Shown piece after piece: positions 7,759-15,705 of a stretch of DNA of 50,109 nt. The notes beneath the pieces are model-generated. The model was not told where the DNA came from, made no database searches, and worked only from the letters and a program-made list of their open reading frames with translations. Source of the DNA: Natrialba chahannaoensis JCM 10990. Lineage in GTDB: Archaea > Halobacteriota > Halobacteria > Halobacteriales > Natrialbaceae. Numbering within the stretch: the first letter of the stretch is position 1; each line of letters begins with the position of its first letter. The position numbers and the translations under genes are program-made. The DNA lies in the NCBI RefSeq assembly GCF_000337135.1, contig NZ_AOIN01000100.1, forward strand, positions 1-50,109, written 5' to 3'.

Positions 7759-8892
7759 ATGGTCACGATGGAAACTGCGGAACTGGAAACCGACCTGAGT
7801 TTGTTCAAGTACGACTCGTTAGAGCAGCTCCCGACAGCCTACCGGGACTTAGACGAGGCAGAACGAACGGACCGTATCGAAACGGCGCTCGCCGAACTCG
7901 GCGACGATGTCGTTATTCTGGGACACAACTATCAGCGACGCGAGATCGTCGAACATGCCGATTTCGTGGGTGACTCCTATCAGCTCTCGAAGGAGGCCGC
8001 CGAGGCGGACGCCGAGTACGTCATCTTCGGCGGCGTGACGTTCATGGCCGAGAGCGCGGACATCATCACCGACGACGAGCAGACGGTGATCCTCCCCAGC
8101 ATGGAGGCATCCTGCCCGATGGCTGGTATGGCCGAGGCGCTCCAGGTCGACGCCGCGTGGGCGGAGATCACCGCTGCCGCGCCCGACGCGAACATCATCC
8201 CGATCACGTACATGAACTCCTACGCCGACCTGAAGGCCTTCTGTGCCAGCCAGGGCGGCCTCGTTTGCACCTCCTCGAACGCACACCGAGCCTTTGAGTG
8301 GGCGTTCGACCGCGGCGACAAGGTGTTGTTCCTGCCCGACAAGCACCTCGGCGAGAACACCGCCCACCGGCTCGGCATGGAAGACGCCATCGCCGAGTGG
8401 GACCCCTGGGATCCCGAGGGCAAGGACGCCACGGAAGTCGCCGAGAGCGATATCATCCTCTGGGACGGCTACTGCCAGGTTCACGAGCGCTTCAGCGAGG
8501 AGCATATCGAACAGGTCCGTGCGGACGATCCGGATGCCAATGTCATCGTCCACCCCGAGTGTCGCCGCGAGGTCGTCGAGGCCGCCGACGTGGCTGGCTC
8601 GACGGCGACCATCTGCGACACCGTTGCAAACGCCGAGCCGGGCGAGACGTGGGCCATCGGCACCGAAATTCACCTCACCCGTCACCTCCAGCGCTGGCAC
8701 CCTGAGGTAAACGTGCTCCCCCTCTGTGGTGACGCCTGCATGGACTGCAACGCCATGCGCCAGATCGACCCCAACTATCTGACGTGGGTCCTGGAGGAAC
8801 TCGTCGCCGGCCGCGAGCGAAACGTGATTGAGGTCGCCCCCGACGAAAAAGAGCTCGCACAGGTTGCACTCGATCGAATGCTCGAAATCTGA
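7759..8892 (+). CDS. nadA: Quinolinate synthase NadA
   Basis: Condenses iminoaspartate with dihydroxyacetone phosphate to quinolinate in de novo NAD synthesis, using a [4Fe-4S] cluster. About 377 residues from ATG 7759 (ATG 7768 is an alternative). Seen: VVILGHNYQRREIVEHADFV near the N-terminus, the cluster cysteines in MEASCPMAGM, HPECRREVV and CGDACMDCNAM, and CTSSNA, all NadA signatures. First gene of nadA-nadB-nadC; the gap to nadB is 4 bases, so co-transcription is almost certain. Quinolinate made here is passed to NadC encoded two genes on. Confidence 0.96.
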   Translation: MVTMETAELETDLSLFKYDSLEQLPTAYRDLDEAERTDRIETALAELGDDVVILGHNYQRREIVEHADFVGDSYQLSKEAAEADAEYVIFGGVTFMAESADIITDDEQTVILPSMEASCPMAGMAEALQVDAAWAEITAAAPDANIIPITYMNSYADLKAFCASQGGLVCTSSNAHRAFEWAFDRGDKVLFLPDKHLGENTAHRLGMEDAIAEWDPWDPEGKDATEVAESDIILWDGYCQVHERFSEEHIEQVRADDPDANVIVHPECRREVVEAADVAGSTATICDTVANAEPGETWAIGTEIHLTRHLQRWHPEVNVLPLCGDACMDCNAMRQIDPNYLTWVLEELVAGRERNVIEVAPDEKELAQVALDRMLEI

Positions 8893-8896
8893 GACG

Positions 8897-10477
8897 ATGA
8901 CCGACACACAATCCACACCGAACGCAGCGAGCGCCGAAACCGCAGCCGTGGTCGTCGTCGGCAGCGGTATCGCAGGTTGTTCGGCCGCACTCGCCGCCGC
9001 CCGTGAGGGTGTCGACGTGCTCCTGCTGACCAAAGCGACGAAACCCGACGACGCCAGCACCGACTGGGCGCAAGGCGGCATCTCGACCACCCGCGGCGAT
9101 CCCGCCGCGCTCACGGAGGATATCATCGCAGCCAGCGACGGCACTGCCGATCCTGACGCCGTCGACATCCTCGTTGAGCACGCCGACGCAGCGGTCGAGG
9201 ACGTGCTCATCGACACCCTGGACATCGGGTTCGACGAGACCGACAGCGGCGAGTTCGACTACGCTCGCGAGGCTGCTCACTCCGAGAGCCGCATCCTCCA
9301 CGTCGACGCGGCAACGGGCACCCACATCCTCCGTCCGTTCCTGAACCACGTCGACGACCACGAGCGGATCGAGGTCCGCCAGGATACGGCTGCACTCGAG
9401 CTCATCACGCACGAGGGCCGGGTCTACGGCGTGGTCACGGACGAAGCGCCCGACGGCCACCCAATCTACGCCGGGACGACGATCCTCGCAACCGGCGGCA
9501 TCGGCGCACTCTACAGCCGATCGACCAATCCGGACGACGCCACTGGCGACGGGATCGCGATGGCGGCGCTCGCTGGCGCAGACGTGGCTGATCTCGAGTA
9601 CGTCCAGTTCCACCCGACGGCCTCCGATTGCGAGGCGCGTAGCGCCTCGAAGCGAAGCGGCGGAGCCGCGAAGCAGGATACGTTTCTCCTCTCCGAAGCC
9701 CTTCGCGGCGAGGGTGCACTCCTCCGCAACGCCGACGGGGACCGGTTCATGCCCGATTACCACCCCGACGCCGAACTCGCGCCGCGGGATGTCGTCGCCC
9801 GCGCGGTCGAAACCGAGCGCGAGGCGACCGGCGAAGTTGTGCTCGATGTAAGCCCACTCGAGTTCGACGCTGAGTTCCCGACTATCGCCGCAAAGTGTCG
9901 CGACCGCGGCATCGAAGGCGACGAAATTCCCGTCGCACCCTGCGAGCACTTCCTCTGTGGCGGCATCGCGGTCGACGACCGTGGGCGCACGTCGCTGGAT
10001 CGGCTCTACGCCGTCGGCGAGTGTGCCCGGACGGGCGTTCACGGCGCGAACCGCCTCGCGAGCACGAGCCTTCTCGAGGGACTCGTCTGGGGACTGCGGG
10101 CGGGAGAGGACGCGGCCGGGGTTGGAGCCGACCCCGACCACACAGTCGTCGACGCGCCGGACCTCCTGAACCGTGATCCCGATCTCCCCGAGCGGTTCGC
10201 CACCGAGAAGTTCGCGCGGCTCCAGCGGACGATGGACGAGTATCTCGGGCTCGAACGCAACCCCGAGGAGATCGCCCGCGCGGGTGCCGTCCTCCGGCGA
10301 CTTAAGGGGGAGGTGGACGCCTACATCCGCACACGGACGGCACGTGATCTCTACGAACTGCGGAACGCGAGCGTCGTCGCGCTATTGATCGCGCGCGCTG
10401 CCAGCGAGAATGCGGAGTCCGTAGGATGTCATTACGTTGTCGAGGACGAGAGAGAACCGGAGCAGCCACACCCATAG
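8897..10477 (+). CDS. nadB: L-aspartate oxidase NadB
   Basis: FAD enzyme (526 residues) oxidising L-aspartate to iminoaspartate, the substrate of NadA. Seen: dinucleotide motif VVVGSGIAGCSAALAA (about residues 17-32), DWAQGGIS, HAATGTHI-like region DAATGTHI, TGGIGALY, VQFHPTASD, SEALRGEGALL, and CGGIAVDDRGRTSL with GECARTGVHGANRLAS. ATG 8897 follows nadA by 4 bases; a longer frame only extends into nadA. Odd: between HPTASD and TFLLSEALRGEG there is a basic Arg/Lys/Ser-rich insertion encoded by palindromic DNA (9630-9680), unlike the acidic rest of the protein and about nine residues longer than the E. coli enzyme as I remember it. Confidence 0.95.
   Translation: MTDTQSTPNAASAETAAVVVVGSGIAGCSAALAAAREGVDVLLLTKATKPDDASTDWAQGGISTTRGDPAALTEDIIAASDGTADPDAVDILVEHADAAVEDVLIDTLDIGFDETDSGEFDYAREAAHSESRILHVDAATGTHILRPFLNHVDDHERIEVRQDTAALELITHEGRVYGVVTDEAPDGHPIYAGTTILATGGIGALYSRSTNPDDATGDGIAMAALAGADVADLEYVQFHPTASDCEARSASKRSGGAAKQDTFLLSEALRGEGALLRNADGDRFMPDYHPDAELAPRDVVARAVETEREATGEVVLDVSPLEFDAEFPTIAAKCRDRGIEGDEIPVAPCEHFLCGGIAVDDRGRTSLDRLYAVGECARTGVHGANRLASTSLLEGLVWGLRAGEDAAGVGADPDHTVVDAPDLLNRDPDLPERFATEKFARLQRTMDEYLGLERNPEEIARAGAVLRRLKGEVDAYIRTRTARDLYELRNASVVALLIARAASENAESVGCHYVVEDEREPEQPHP
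9630..9680. repeat. Palindromic in-frame insertion in nadB
   Basis: Contains the perfect inverted repeat gaggcgc-gta-gcgcctc (9631-9647), followed by gaagcgaagcggcggagccgc-type sequence. The stretch resembles the short GC-rich palindromes scattered in haloarchaeal intergenic DNA, here kept in frame within a gene. Confidence 0.6.
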
Positions 10478-10515
10478 CTCGCCATGATCGCCGACCACAA
10501 CAACGAGAGGCCGAC

Positions 10516-11418
10516 ATGATCACGGACGCACAGATCGACCGCTGGCTCCACGAAGACATCGGCCACCACGACGTGACGAACCAGGTGCCCGGCGAGACGA
10601 CCGGCCGACTCGTCGCCAAAGCGGACGGCGTCGCCGCCGGCCTCGAGGCCGCAGCCGCCGTCTTCGAGTACCTCGGCGTGACCGTGACGGACCAACTCGA
10701 GTCGGGCGCGCGAATCGAGGCGGGCGACGAACTCCTCGCCGTCGAGGGGAGCGCCCGCGATGTCCTCCGCGGGGAGCGCGTCGCGGTCAACCTCGCGGGC
10801 CACGCCTCGGGCATCGCGACGCGGACGCGCCGAGTTGTCGACGAAGCATGCGAGGCACAACGCGCCCCGCAGACGCAAGCGGCCGCAGACCGCGAGCAGG
10901 GAACCGAATCCAAATCCGACTCCGATTCCGGCTCCAGACCCAGTTCTACCGACGTGCGAATCGCTGCAACCCGAAAAACCACGCCTGGCCTGCGCGGACT
11001 CGAGAAGCGCGCCGTCGTCGCCGGTGGTGGCGACACCCACCGCCTCGACCTCTCGCACATGGTCATGGTGAAGGACAACCACATCGCCGAGATGGGGCTT
11101 GAGGGCGCGATCGAGCACTTCCGCGAGCGCGCGTCGTTCGCGACGAAACTCGACGTAGAAGTCGAGACAGTCGAAGACGCCCCGAGGGCCGCCGAGGCTG
11201 GTGCGGATATCGTCCTGCTCGACAACATGACGCCGGCGGAAACGCGCGAAGCCGTCTCGCTGCTCGCAGAATACGAAGGCGTGCTTGCCGAAGCCAGCGG
11301 CGGGATCACCCTCGAGTCCGTGGCCGACTACGCGGCAACAGGCGTAGACGTGATTTCGATGGGGTCGCTGACCCACTCCGCGCCGTCGCTGGATCTGTCG
11401 TTCCGGACAGGGAAGTGA
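10516..11418 (+). CDS. nadC: Nicotinate-nucleotide pyrophosphorylase NadC
   Basis: Quinolinate phosphoribosyltransferase (300 residues), forming nicotinate mononucleotide from quinolinate and PRPP. Seen: EDIGHHDVTN near residue 14, NLAGHASGIATRTRR, the active-site block RIAATRKTTPGLRGLEK, GGGDTHRLDLSHMVMVKDNH, and ASGGITLESVADYAATGVDVIS, the phosphate-binding end. Start ATG 10516 is 38 bases after nadB; upstream in-frame codons overlap nadB and look unlike the family. Odd: a Gln/Ser/Asp-rich insertion of about 28 residues (about 115-142) sits just before RIAATRKTT, where the family normally has a short link. Confidence 0.95.
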   Translation: MITDAQIDRWLHEDIGHHDVTNQVPGETTGRLVAKADGVAAGLEAAAAVFEYLGVTVTDQLESGARIEAGDELLAVEGSARDVLRGERVAVNLAGHASGIATRTRRVVDEACEAQRAPQTQAAADREQGTESKSDSDSGSRPSSTDVRIAATRKTTPGLRGLEKRAVVAGGGDTHRLDLSHMVMVKDNHIAEMGLEGAIEHFRERASFATKLDVEVETVEDAPRAAEAGADIVLLDNMTPAETREAVSLLAEYEGVLAEASGGITLESVADYAATGVDVISMGSLTHSAPSLDLSFRTGK

Positions 11419-11523
11419 TCGACACCACGTGGTACAACCTGCTTTCTCATCGCTGAGTGTGTCACTCCCTGGTCTCGTACGAGCGGTCTCGGCGTTGAAA
11501 TTCACTCCGTGGGTCGCGCAACG

Positions 11524-11531
11524 AAAAAGTG
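11524..11531 (+). promoter_or_regulatory. TATA-like box of small membrane protein gene
   Basis: AT-rich aaaagtga about 27 bases before ATG 11558, fitting a leaderless transcript. Confidence 0.35.
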
Positions 11532-11557
11532 ATACCGAACGAATCAGTCTACCGTCT

Positions 11558-11992
11558 ATGGAAGACGCACACGGAACAAACATGGCGCAGTTCGAGGACA
11601 GCCCGCTCACACCCGAGCGAATCGGTGCAGCAGTAGGACTCGTCGACATCGGTCTCTTCGCCGTCATTGGCCACTTCATGTTCGAGGACCCCGCAATCGG
11701 CGCGCTCGCCGGCCTCTTCGTTGGCGGGGGTATCTTCCTGTTCCTCCCGCTGTTCATGTGGGCGGAGCCACACGGCGGCCTCGAGAACATGGCACCCGAG
11801 AACGGAAGCGGTCCGTTCCGCTCGTTCCATCGGCTCGCGGCCGGCATGGCGCTCCCGCCCGCTGGTATCGTCCTGATCGTCACACAGTTCGTCGAGTTCG
11901 ATCCGTTCCTCGGCCTCGCCATCGCGCTCCTCACCGGTGCCGTCCTCTACGTCCCGCTCGCGTGGCTGCTCCCGAACGCCCAACTCGAGTAG
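11558..11992 (+). CDS. Four-helix membrane protein, unknown function
   Basis: 144 residues with four predicted membrane helices: IGAAVGLVDIGLFAVIGHFM, IGALAGLFVGGGIFLFLPLF, MALPPAGIVLIVTQFV and FLGLAIALLTGAVLYVPLAW. I recognise no family. ATG 11558 is chosen over an upstream frame opening at 11429 because of the TATA spacing and because the upstream extension is unlike haloarchaeal protein. Haloarchaeal codon use (strong G/C in third position) supports a real gene. Confidence 0.7.
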   Translation: MEDAHGTNMAQFEDSPLTPERIGAAVGLVDIGLFAVIGHFMFEDPAIGALAGLFVGGGIFLFLPLFMWAEPHGGLENMAPENGSGPFRSFHRLAAGMALPPAGIVLIVTQFVEFDPFLGLAIALLTGAVLYVPLAWLLPNAQLE

Positions 11993-12088
11993 TCGGGCGC
12001 TGCTCCCCCTGCACTCCCTGCTCGCTATCCTCACCGGGTTGCGCCTGCTGGTCCGCTGTTTTTCCTCACTGGTCAGGTAAGCCGAGCC

Positions 12089-13582
12089 ATGACGGAGCTT
12101 CCCCTTTCTCCCGGCACCGGAACCGACGCAGAGACCGACGGCTGGAACGCGTTGTACCTCGCCGGCGAGTGGACCGATCAGGGTGATCGTGACTCGATTT
12201 CCATCCAGAACCCTTACACACGCGAGGAACTCACGACGGTCCCCGCCGGCACGCCCGCCGACGTGGATCAAGCCTACGAAGCCGCCGCAGCGGCACAGGA
12301 ACAGTGGGCCGACCAACCACCGCAGGGCCGCGCCCAGGTCGTCACTGCCGCACTCGAGTTCGTCCGTGACAATCGCGAGGCGATACTCGAGTTGCTCGCA
12401 CTCGAGGCGGGGAGCACGCGGATCAAGGGAGTCGCCGAGATTCAGACGGCAACGGGGATGATGCAGCAGGCGGCGAGCTTCCCGTTTCGGATGGACGGCC
12501 AGCAAACGGCGTCGATCGTCCCGGGCAAGGAGAACACGGTCGAACGCGTCCCGGTTGGCGTCGTCGGCGTGATCTCGCCGTGGAACTTCCCACTGCATCT
12601 CTCGATGCGAGCGGTTGCGCCGGCGATTGCGGCGGGCAACGGCGTGGTGCTCAAGCCGGCCTCGAACACGCCGATCACGGGCGGTCTCTTGCTCGCGCGC
12701 ATCTTCGAAGAAGCGGGTGCGCCCGAGGGGCTGATTAGCGTCGTTCCCGGTTCCGGCTCCGAAATTGGCGACGAAGTTGCTGGCCACGATATCCCGCGCG
12801 TGGTCGCGTTCACCGGTTCGACGCCGGTTGGTCTCTCCGTCGCCGAGCAGGCCGCGGGAAACTGTGCGCTCCCGGCGCTCGAACTCGGCGGGAACAACGT
12901 CCACATCGTCACCGACCGGGCAGACGTCGAACAGGCCGCCGACGCCGGTGCCTTCGGCTCGTTCCTCCACCAGGGCCAGATCTGCATCTCGGCCAACCGC
13001 CACCTCGTCCACGAGGAAGTCTACGACGAGTACGTTGACCGATTGGCCGAGCGCGCCGCGAGCCTGCCAACCGGCGACCCGACCGACGAGGAGACGATCA
13101 TCGGTCCAATCATCGACGAGAACCAGCGCGACCAGATTGTCGAGTACGTCGAAGACACTGTCGCAGAGGGAGCCACGCTCAAGGCCGGCGGCGATCACGA
13201 CGGCCTCGTCGTCGAGCCGACGGTGCTCTCGGACGCCGACAACGACATGCCTGCCGCCTGCAACGAACACTTCGGTCCCGTCGCGCCAGTGATCCCGTAC
13301 TCGAGTACCGAGGAGGCGATCGAACTGGCCAACGACACGATTCACGGCCTCTCGGGTTCGGTGCACAGCCAGGATCTCGCCCAGGCGCGTCGGATTGCAG
13401 ACGGGATCGAGACGGGGATGATCCACATCAACGACCAACCGGTCAACGACGAGCCCCATGTCCCGTTCGGCGGGATGAAGCAATCCGGATTGGGGCGGTA
13501 CAACGGCGAGTCGATACTCGAGGAAGTGACGACGGCAAAGTGGATTTCGGTGCAGCACGAGTCGCGGGAGTATCCGTTCTGA
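12089..13582 (+). CDS. Aldehyde dehydrogenase
   Basis: A 497-residue NAD(P)-dependent aldehyde dehydrogenase oxidising aldehydes to acids. Seen: ISPWNFPLHLSMRAVAPAIA (Rossmann entry; catalytic Asn in PWNF), VLKPASNTPITGG, FTGSTPVG, LELGGNN with the catalytic Glu (about residue 267), QGQICIS with the nucleophilic Cys (about residue 301), and HFGPVAPVIPYSS; full family length. The substrate cannot be told; benzaldehyde- or salicylaldehyde-type and semialdehyde members share these motifs. Single gene, leaderless or with a short leader; no partner genes adjacent. Confidence 0.92.
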   Translation: MTELPLSPGTGTDAETDGWNALYLAGEWTDQGDRDSISIQNPYTREELTTVPAGTPADVDQAYEAAAAAQEQWADQPPQGRAQVVTAALEFVRDNREAILELLALEAGSTRIKGVAEIQTATGMMQQAASFPFRMDGQQTASIVPGKENTVERVPVGVVGVISPWNFPLHLSMRAVAPAIAAGNGVVLKPASNTPITGGLLLARIFEEAGAPEGLISVVPGSGSEIGDEVAGHDIPRVVAFTGSTPVGLSVAEQAAGNCALPALELGGNNVHIVTDRADVEQAADAGAFGSFLHQGQICISANRHLVHEEVYDEYVDRLAERAASLPTGDPTDEETIIGPIIDENQRDQIVEYVEDTVAEGATLKAGGDHDGLVVEPTVLSDADNDMPAACNEHFGPVAPVIPYSSTEEAIELANDTIHGLSGSVHSQDLAQARRIADGIETGMIHINDQPVNDEPHVPFGGMKQSGLGRYNGESILEEVTTAKWISVQHESREYPF

Positions 13583-13593
13583 TGGGCGCAGGT

Positions 13594-13606
13594 GGGGGCT
13601 TTTTGG
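13594..13606 (+). terminator. T-tract after aldehyde dehydrogenase gene
   Basis: A ggggctttttggg stretch 12-24 bases after the stop codon, a plausible archaeal T-rich terminator. Confidence 0.35.
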
Positions 13607-13618
13607 GCATTTCTCGGC

Positions 13619-13861
13619 CTACTCGAGAAGGCCAAGCACACGCTGCCATCCCCAGACGAGAAGCGCGAAACCGACGACGATTGCGAGCAGGTAGAACGGG
13701 AGGGTTTCCATTGGCAGTCCATGTTCGGGGATGAGCGCGTCGAGGATGTCGTACCACCAGAGGAGTGCCAAGAGAAGAGCGAGCACGATGGAACTGGCAG
13801 CGATGACGACGGCCATTCTGTTGCCCGCAATCCGGGACTGCTCACGCTCCGGCGCGACCAT
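13619..13861 (-). CDS. Small two-helix membrane protein
   Basis: 80 residues with two membrane helices (AVVIAASSIVLALLLALLWW about 17-36 and FYLLAIVVGFALLVWGW about 55-71) linked by a short loop. The start ATG 13861 gives a charged N-terminus (MVAPEREQSRIAGNR) consistent with a cytoplasmic anchor. Codon use is typical for the organism. No family recognised. It converges with the aldehyde dehydrogenase gene. Confidence 0.6.
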   Translation of the reverse strand: MVAPEREQSRIAGNRMAVVIAASSIVLALLLALLWWYDILDALIPEHGLPMETLPFYLLAIVVGFALLVWGWQRVLGLLE

Positions 13862-13998
13862 GTGTCTGCTAGCGGCCGCCTTTGGGAAAGGGTGGGACTT
13901 GCGTGTTCAGTCTCGGTTCCTGAGCAGGAGGTGTCCTCGAGGCGATGGTGGTGCACCGAAGGGCGACGGAATCAGTGACAGTGGTGGTCAGAACCAGC

Positions 13999-14019
13999 GC
14001 GAGGGAAGGGATTTGAACC
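13999..14019 (-). repeat. Partial copy of tRNA-Leu 3' end (att-like)
   Basis: 21 bases identical to 14108-14128, i.e. the acceptor 3' strand, T-stem 3' strand and T-loop of the tRNA-Leu just to the right. The match stops inside the T arm and the other half of a tRNA is missing, so this is not a second tRNA. Integrative elements of archaea commonly leave such 3'-end copies. Confidence 0.7.
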
Positions 14020-14106
14020 ACCTGAACTTCGGTCGCTTCGCTCTTTCGTTCCGTAATTCAAACCCCGTCGTCTCGCAGTCACTACTCACGGATGTTCGCG
14101 GTAACA

Positions 14107-14190
14107 TGCGAGGGAAGGGATTTGAACCCTCGGACCCCTACGGGAGCGGGTCTTAAGCCCACCGCCGTTGGCCTGCTTGGCTACCCTCGC
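14107..14190 (-). tRNA. tRNA-Leu (anticodon UAA)
   Basis: 84 bases on the minus strand. The acceptor arms GCGAGGG (14190-14184) and CCCTCGC (14114-14108) pair fully, discriminator A at 14107. The T arm is GAGGG-TTCAAAT-CCCTT. The anticodon loop CTTAAGA carries TAA, flanked by GTGGG/CCCGC-type stem bases. A long variable arm (CTCCCGTAGGGG region) is typical of tRNA-Leu. CCA is not encoded. No intron is apparent. Confidence 0.95.
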
Positions 14191-14296
14191 ACAAAAGTGC
14201 ACTCGTGGATATCCGCCCCGCTAAAATGTGCGTTTCGGTGTTCGTCTCTCAGGCCAATCCATGGAGACAGCCCAGCCGTTGTGAACACGACCAGTG

Positions 14297-14647
14297 CTAC
14301 CAGTCGACACTCAGCGTCCCGTCGCCGTGTGGATCCGGCGCAATCTCCTTGTCAGTTCGCCGGTCAATAACGTGGATACAGCCGTCGTCCTTCTTCGCCG
14401 GACAGATCTCCGCGGCGCGGACGTTGTGGTCTAGGTCCTCCTCGTCGATGAAGTACTCGTTCGGTTTCGCGATGCCGGAGGCGAGCGACATCTCCCAGTT
14501 GTCGCTGACCTCGGCGCACTTCCCGGCCCCGAAGCACTTGTTCGCCTCGAAGATTATCTTGTAGGGCTTCTCCTCGATCGGCGGCGCATCGGCCGAACCG
14601 ACGTCGCTCGCGCGCTGGATGTCGTCGTCGTCGCTGTCGTCAGTCAT
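14297..14647 (-). CDS. Ferredoxin with single Fe-S cluster
   Basis: A 116-residue acidic ferredoxin. The core KCFGAGKCAEVSDNW (about residues 37-51), with C-x5-C, and the later AAEICPAKKDDGC match the one-cluster ferredoxins in which Cys...Cys...CysPro bind a [3Fe-4S] or [4Fe-4S] centre. An extra Cys lies near the second site. The N-terminal 25 residues are a disordered acidic extension (MTDDSDDDDIQ), common in halophiles. The electron partner is unknown. The last bases are 104 bases from the tRNA-Leu 5' end. Confidence 0.8.
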   Translation of the reverse strand: MTDDSDDDDIQRASDVGSADAPPIEEKPYKIIFEANKCFGAGKCAEVSDNWEMSLASGIAKPNEYFIDEEDLDHNVRAAEICPAKKDDGCIHVIDRRTDKEIAPDPHGDGTLSVDW

Positions 14648-14695
14648 TGTATGGCTGTTCGGCTGGGTCGACTTTCGCGTTACGGTTGTGGTGAG

Positions 14696-14883
14696 TCACT
14701 CGCCGCGGTCGAGACTCCGACACGCCATGATCACGGTCGCGCCGTTGCACGCGAGTTCGCGGGTAGTCTCGCGACCGGTACCGCTGTTCGCACCTGTAAC
14801 GACGATCGTCCGGCCTGCTGGTCGGGGATGTCGACGGCTGTCCAGCCCAGAGGTGTCGAACGACCACCGATGGTTTTAAGCAC
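14696..14883 (-). pseudogene. Truncated, frameshifted SDR dehydrogenase fragment
   Basis: Minus-strand frames encode [14 protein letters not shown], then, after loss of one base near 14820, [18 protein letters not shown] and [17 protein letters not shown] followed by a stop (14696-14698). Together these are the first 50 residues of a short-chain dehydrogenase/reductase, including the cofactor motif TGANSGxG. The Tyr/Lys active site and the rest are missing, and the ferredoxin gene begins 49 bases further on. It is a decayed remnant, not an expressed enzyme. Confidence 0.75.
14872..14879 (+). promoter_or_regulatory. TATA box of DUF2178 gene
   Basis: ggttttaa about 27 bases before base 14903, which would place the transcript start inside the operator and give a leader of around 9 bases to ATG 14912. 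Confidence 0.5.
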
Positions 14884-14887
14884 TGGT

Positions 14888-14910
14888 GTAAAGTACGCTT
14901 TACTGTAAAG
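14888..14910 (+). promoter_or_regulatory. GTAAAG/CTTTAC operator before DUF2178-XRE pair
   Basis: GTAAAG-TACG-CTTTAC is a perfect inverted repeat (14888-14903), followed after one base by a third half-site GTAAAG (14905-14910) that ends two bases before ATG 14912. Its place between the TATA box and start codon suits repression, most simply by the XRE regulator encoded second in the pair (inference). Confidence 0.65.
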
Positions 14911-14911
14911 C

Positions 14912-15343
14912 ATGTCCGACACCAGGCAATCGACGAACACAGTACTCGGAATCGGCAAGCGAACGTACGAACGAGCGGTCTGGGGGCTCGTTGGAATCGG
15001 CTGTCTCGGTCTACTTGCCGGTATCCTCCTGGAAGAACAGCTCATCGGAACCGCCACGTATCTCGTGACGGTCTGGGCTGCCATGATCGTGGCAGTCGTG
15101 GTTCCATACGTCAGCGACACGAAACTCGCCGACGAGCGCGATGAACGTCTTCACAACCGCGCGAGCGGGATGACAATCGGCATCGCGGCCATGGTCGGAA
15201 TTGGGATTGTTCCGGCGCTCTACGTCCTTGGTGCGGGCAACTACATGACGATCTCGGCGAGGATCTGGGGTGGGATCTACCTGTTCTCGGGACTCGGGCT
15301 CCTCTATGTTGCCTGCTACATGATCGTCAGCCGTCACTCCTGA
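14912..15343 (+). CDS. DUF2178-type four-helix membrane protein
   Basis: 143 residues. Four membrane helices are visible: AVWGLVGIGCLGLLAGILL, LVTVWAAMIVAVVVPYV, MTIGIAAMVGIGIVPALYVL and IYLFSGLGLLYVACYMIV, with the loop motif DERDERLHNRASGMT typical of DUF2178. The function of the family is unknown. It is followed after 12 bases by an XRE regulator, a recurring two-gene arrangement, and preceded by an operator overlapping the leader, so its level is probably controlled by that regulator. Confidence 0.78.
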   Translation: MSDTRQSTNTVLGIGKRTYERAVWGLVGIGCLGLLAGILLEEQLIGTATYLVTVWAAMIVAVVVPYVSDTKLADERDERLHNRASGMTIGIAAMVGIGIVPALYVLGAGNYMTISARIWGGIYLFSGLGLLYVACYMIVSRHS

Positions 15344-15355
15344 CCGCTATCAGCT

Positions 15356-15595
15356 ATGAAGAACCATCTCACCGAACGGCGGGAAGAAGCGGCGCTGAGT
15401 CAGGGCGACCTCGCCGAGGCCGTCGACGTGACACGCCAGACGATCAACGCGATCGAGCGCGAACGCTACGATCCGTCACTCGAACTCGCGTTCAAACTGG
15501 CTGCCTTCTTCGAATGTCACATCGAGGAACTCTTCGAGCCGGATATCGATCTCGACCTCGCTCCTGTTTCTGAACTCGAGCGCAACTCCGAGTGA
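15356..15595 (+). CDS. XRE-family (YozG-like) HTH regulator
   Basis: 79 residues, nearly all one helix-turn-helix domain: ERREEAALSQGDLAEAVDVT, then RQTINAIERERYDPSLELAF and KLAAFFECHIEELFEPD. This is the compact YozG-like subgroup that usually accompanies a small membrane protein. DNA recognition would use the RQTINAIE helix. It is co-transcribed with the DUF2178 gene (12-base gap). It probably binds the GTAAAG/CTTTAC sites at 14888-14910. A short acidic tail (DIDLDLAPVSELERNSE) follows the domain. Confidence 0.85.
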   Translation: MKNHLTERREEAALSQGDLAEAVDVTRQTINAIERERYDPSLELAFKLAAFFECHIEELFEPDIDLDLAPVSELERNSE

Positions 15596-15705
15596 CTGCA
15601 GGAGTGTCCCAATAGATCTCTCGCAAACAGGTCTCTGGCTCGAAAACGGAATGGAACTGAACGAAACCGGACTGGGCCAAGCTGTGCCAGTCCGAACAAC
15701 ACTAC

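Noticed and set aside
7849-9225. 458-codon minus-strand frame opposite nadA/nadB
   Set aside because: Shadow of the nad genes caused by high GC; no recognisable protein.
8675-10141. 488-codon minus-strand frame opposite nadB
   Set aside because: Shadow frame; nadB on the plus strand has all family motifs.
11549-13558. 669-codon open frame on the minus strand opposite the aldehyde dehydrogenase
   Set aside because: Antisense shadow of a clear enzyme gene; Arg/Asp/Val-rich nonsense composition, no domains.
13999-14090. A second tRNA gene
   Set aside because: Only the 3' end of tRNA-Leu is copied; T-stem pairing is lost and there is no D or anticodon arm.
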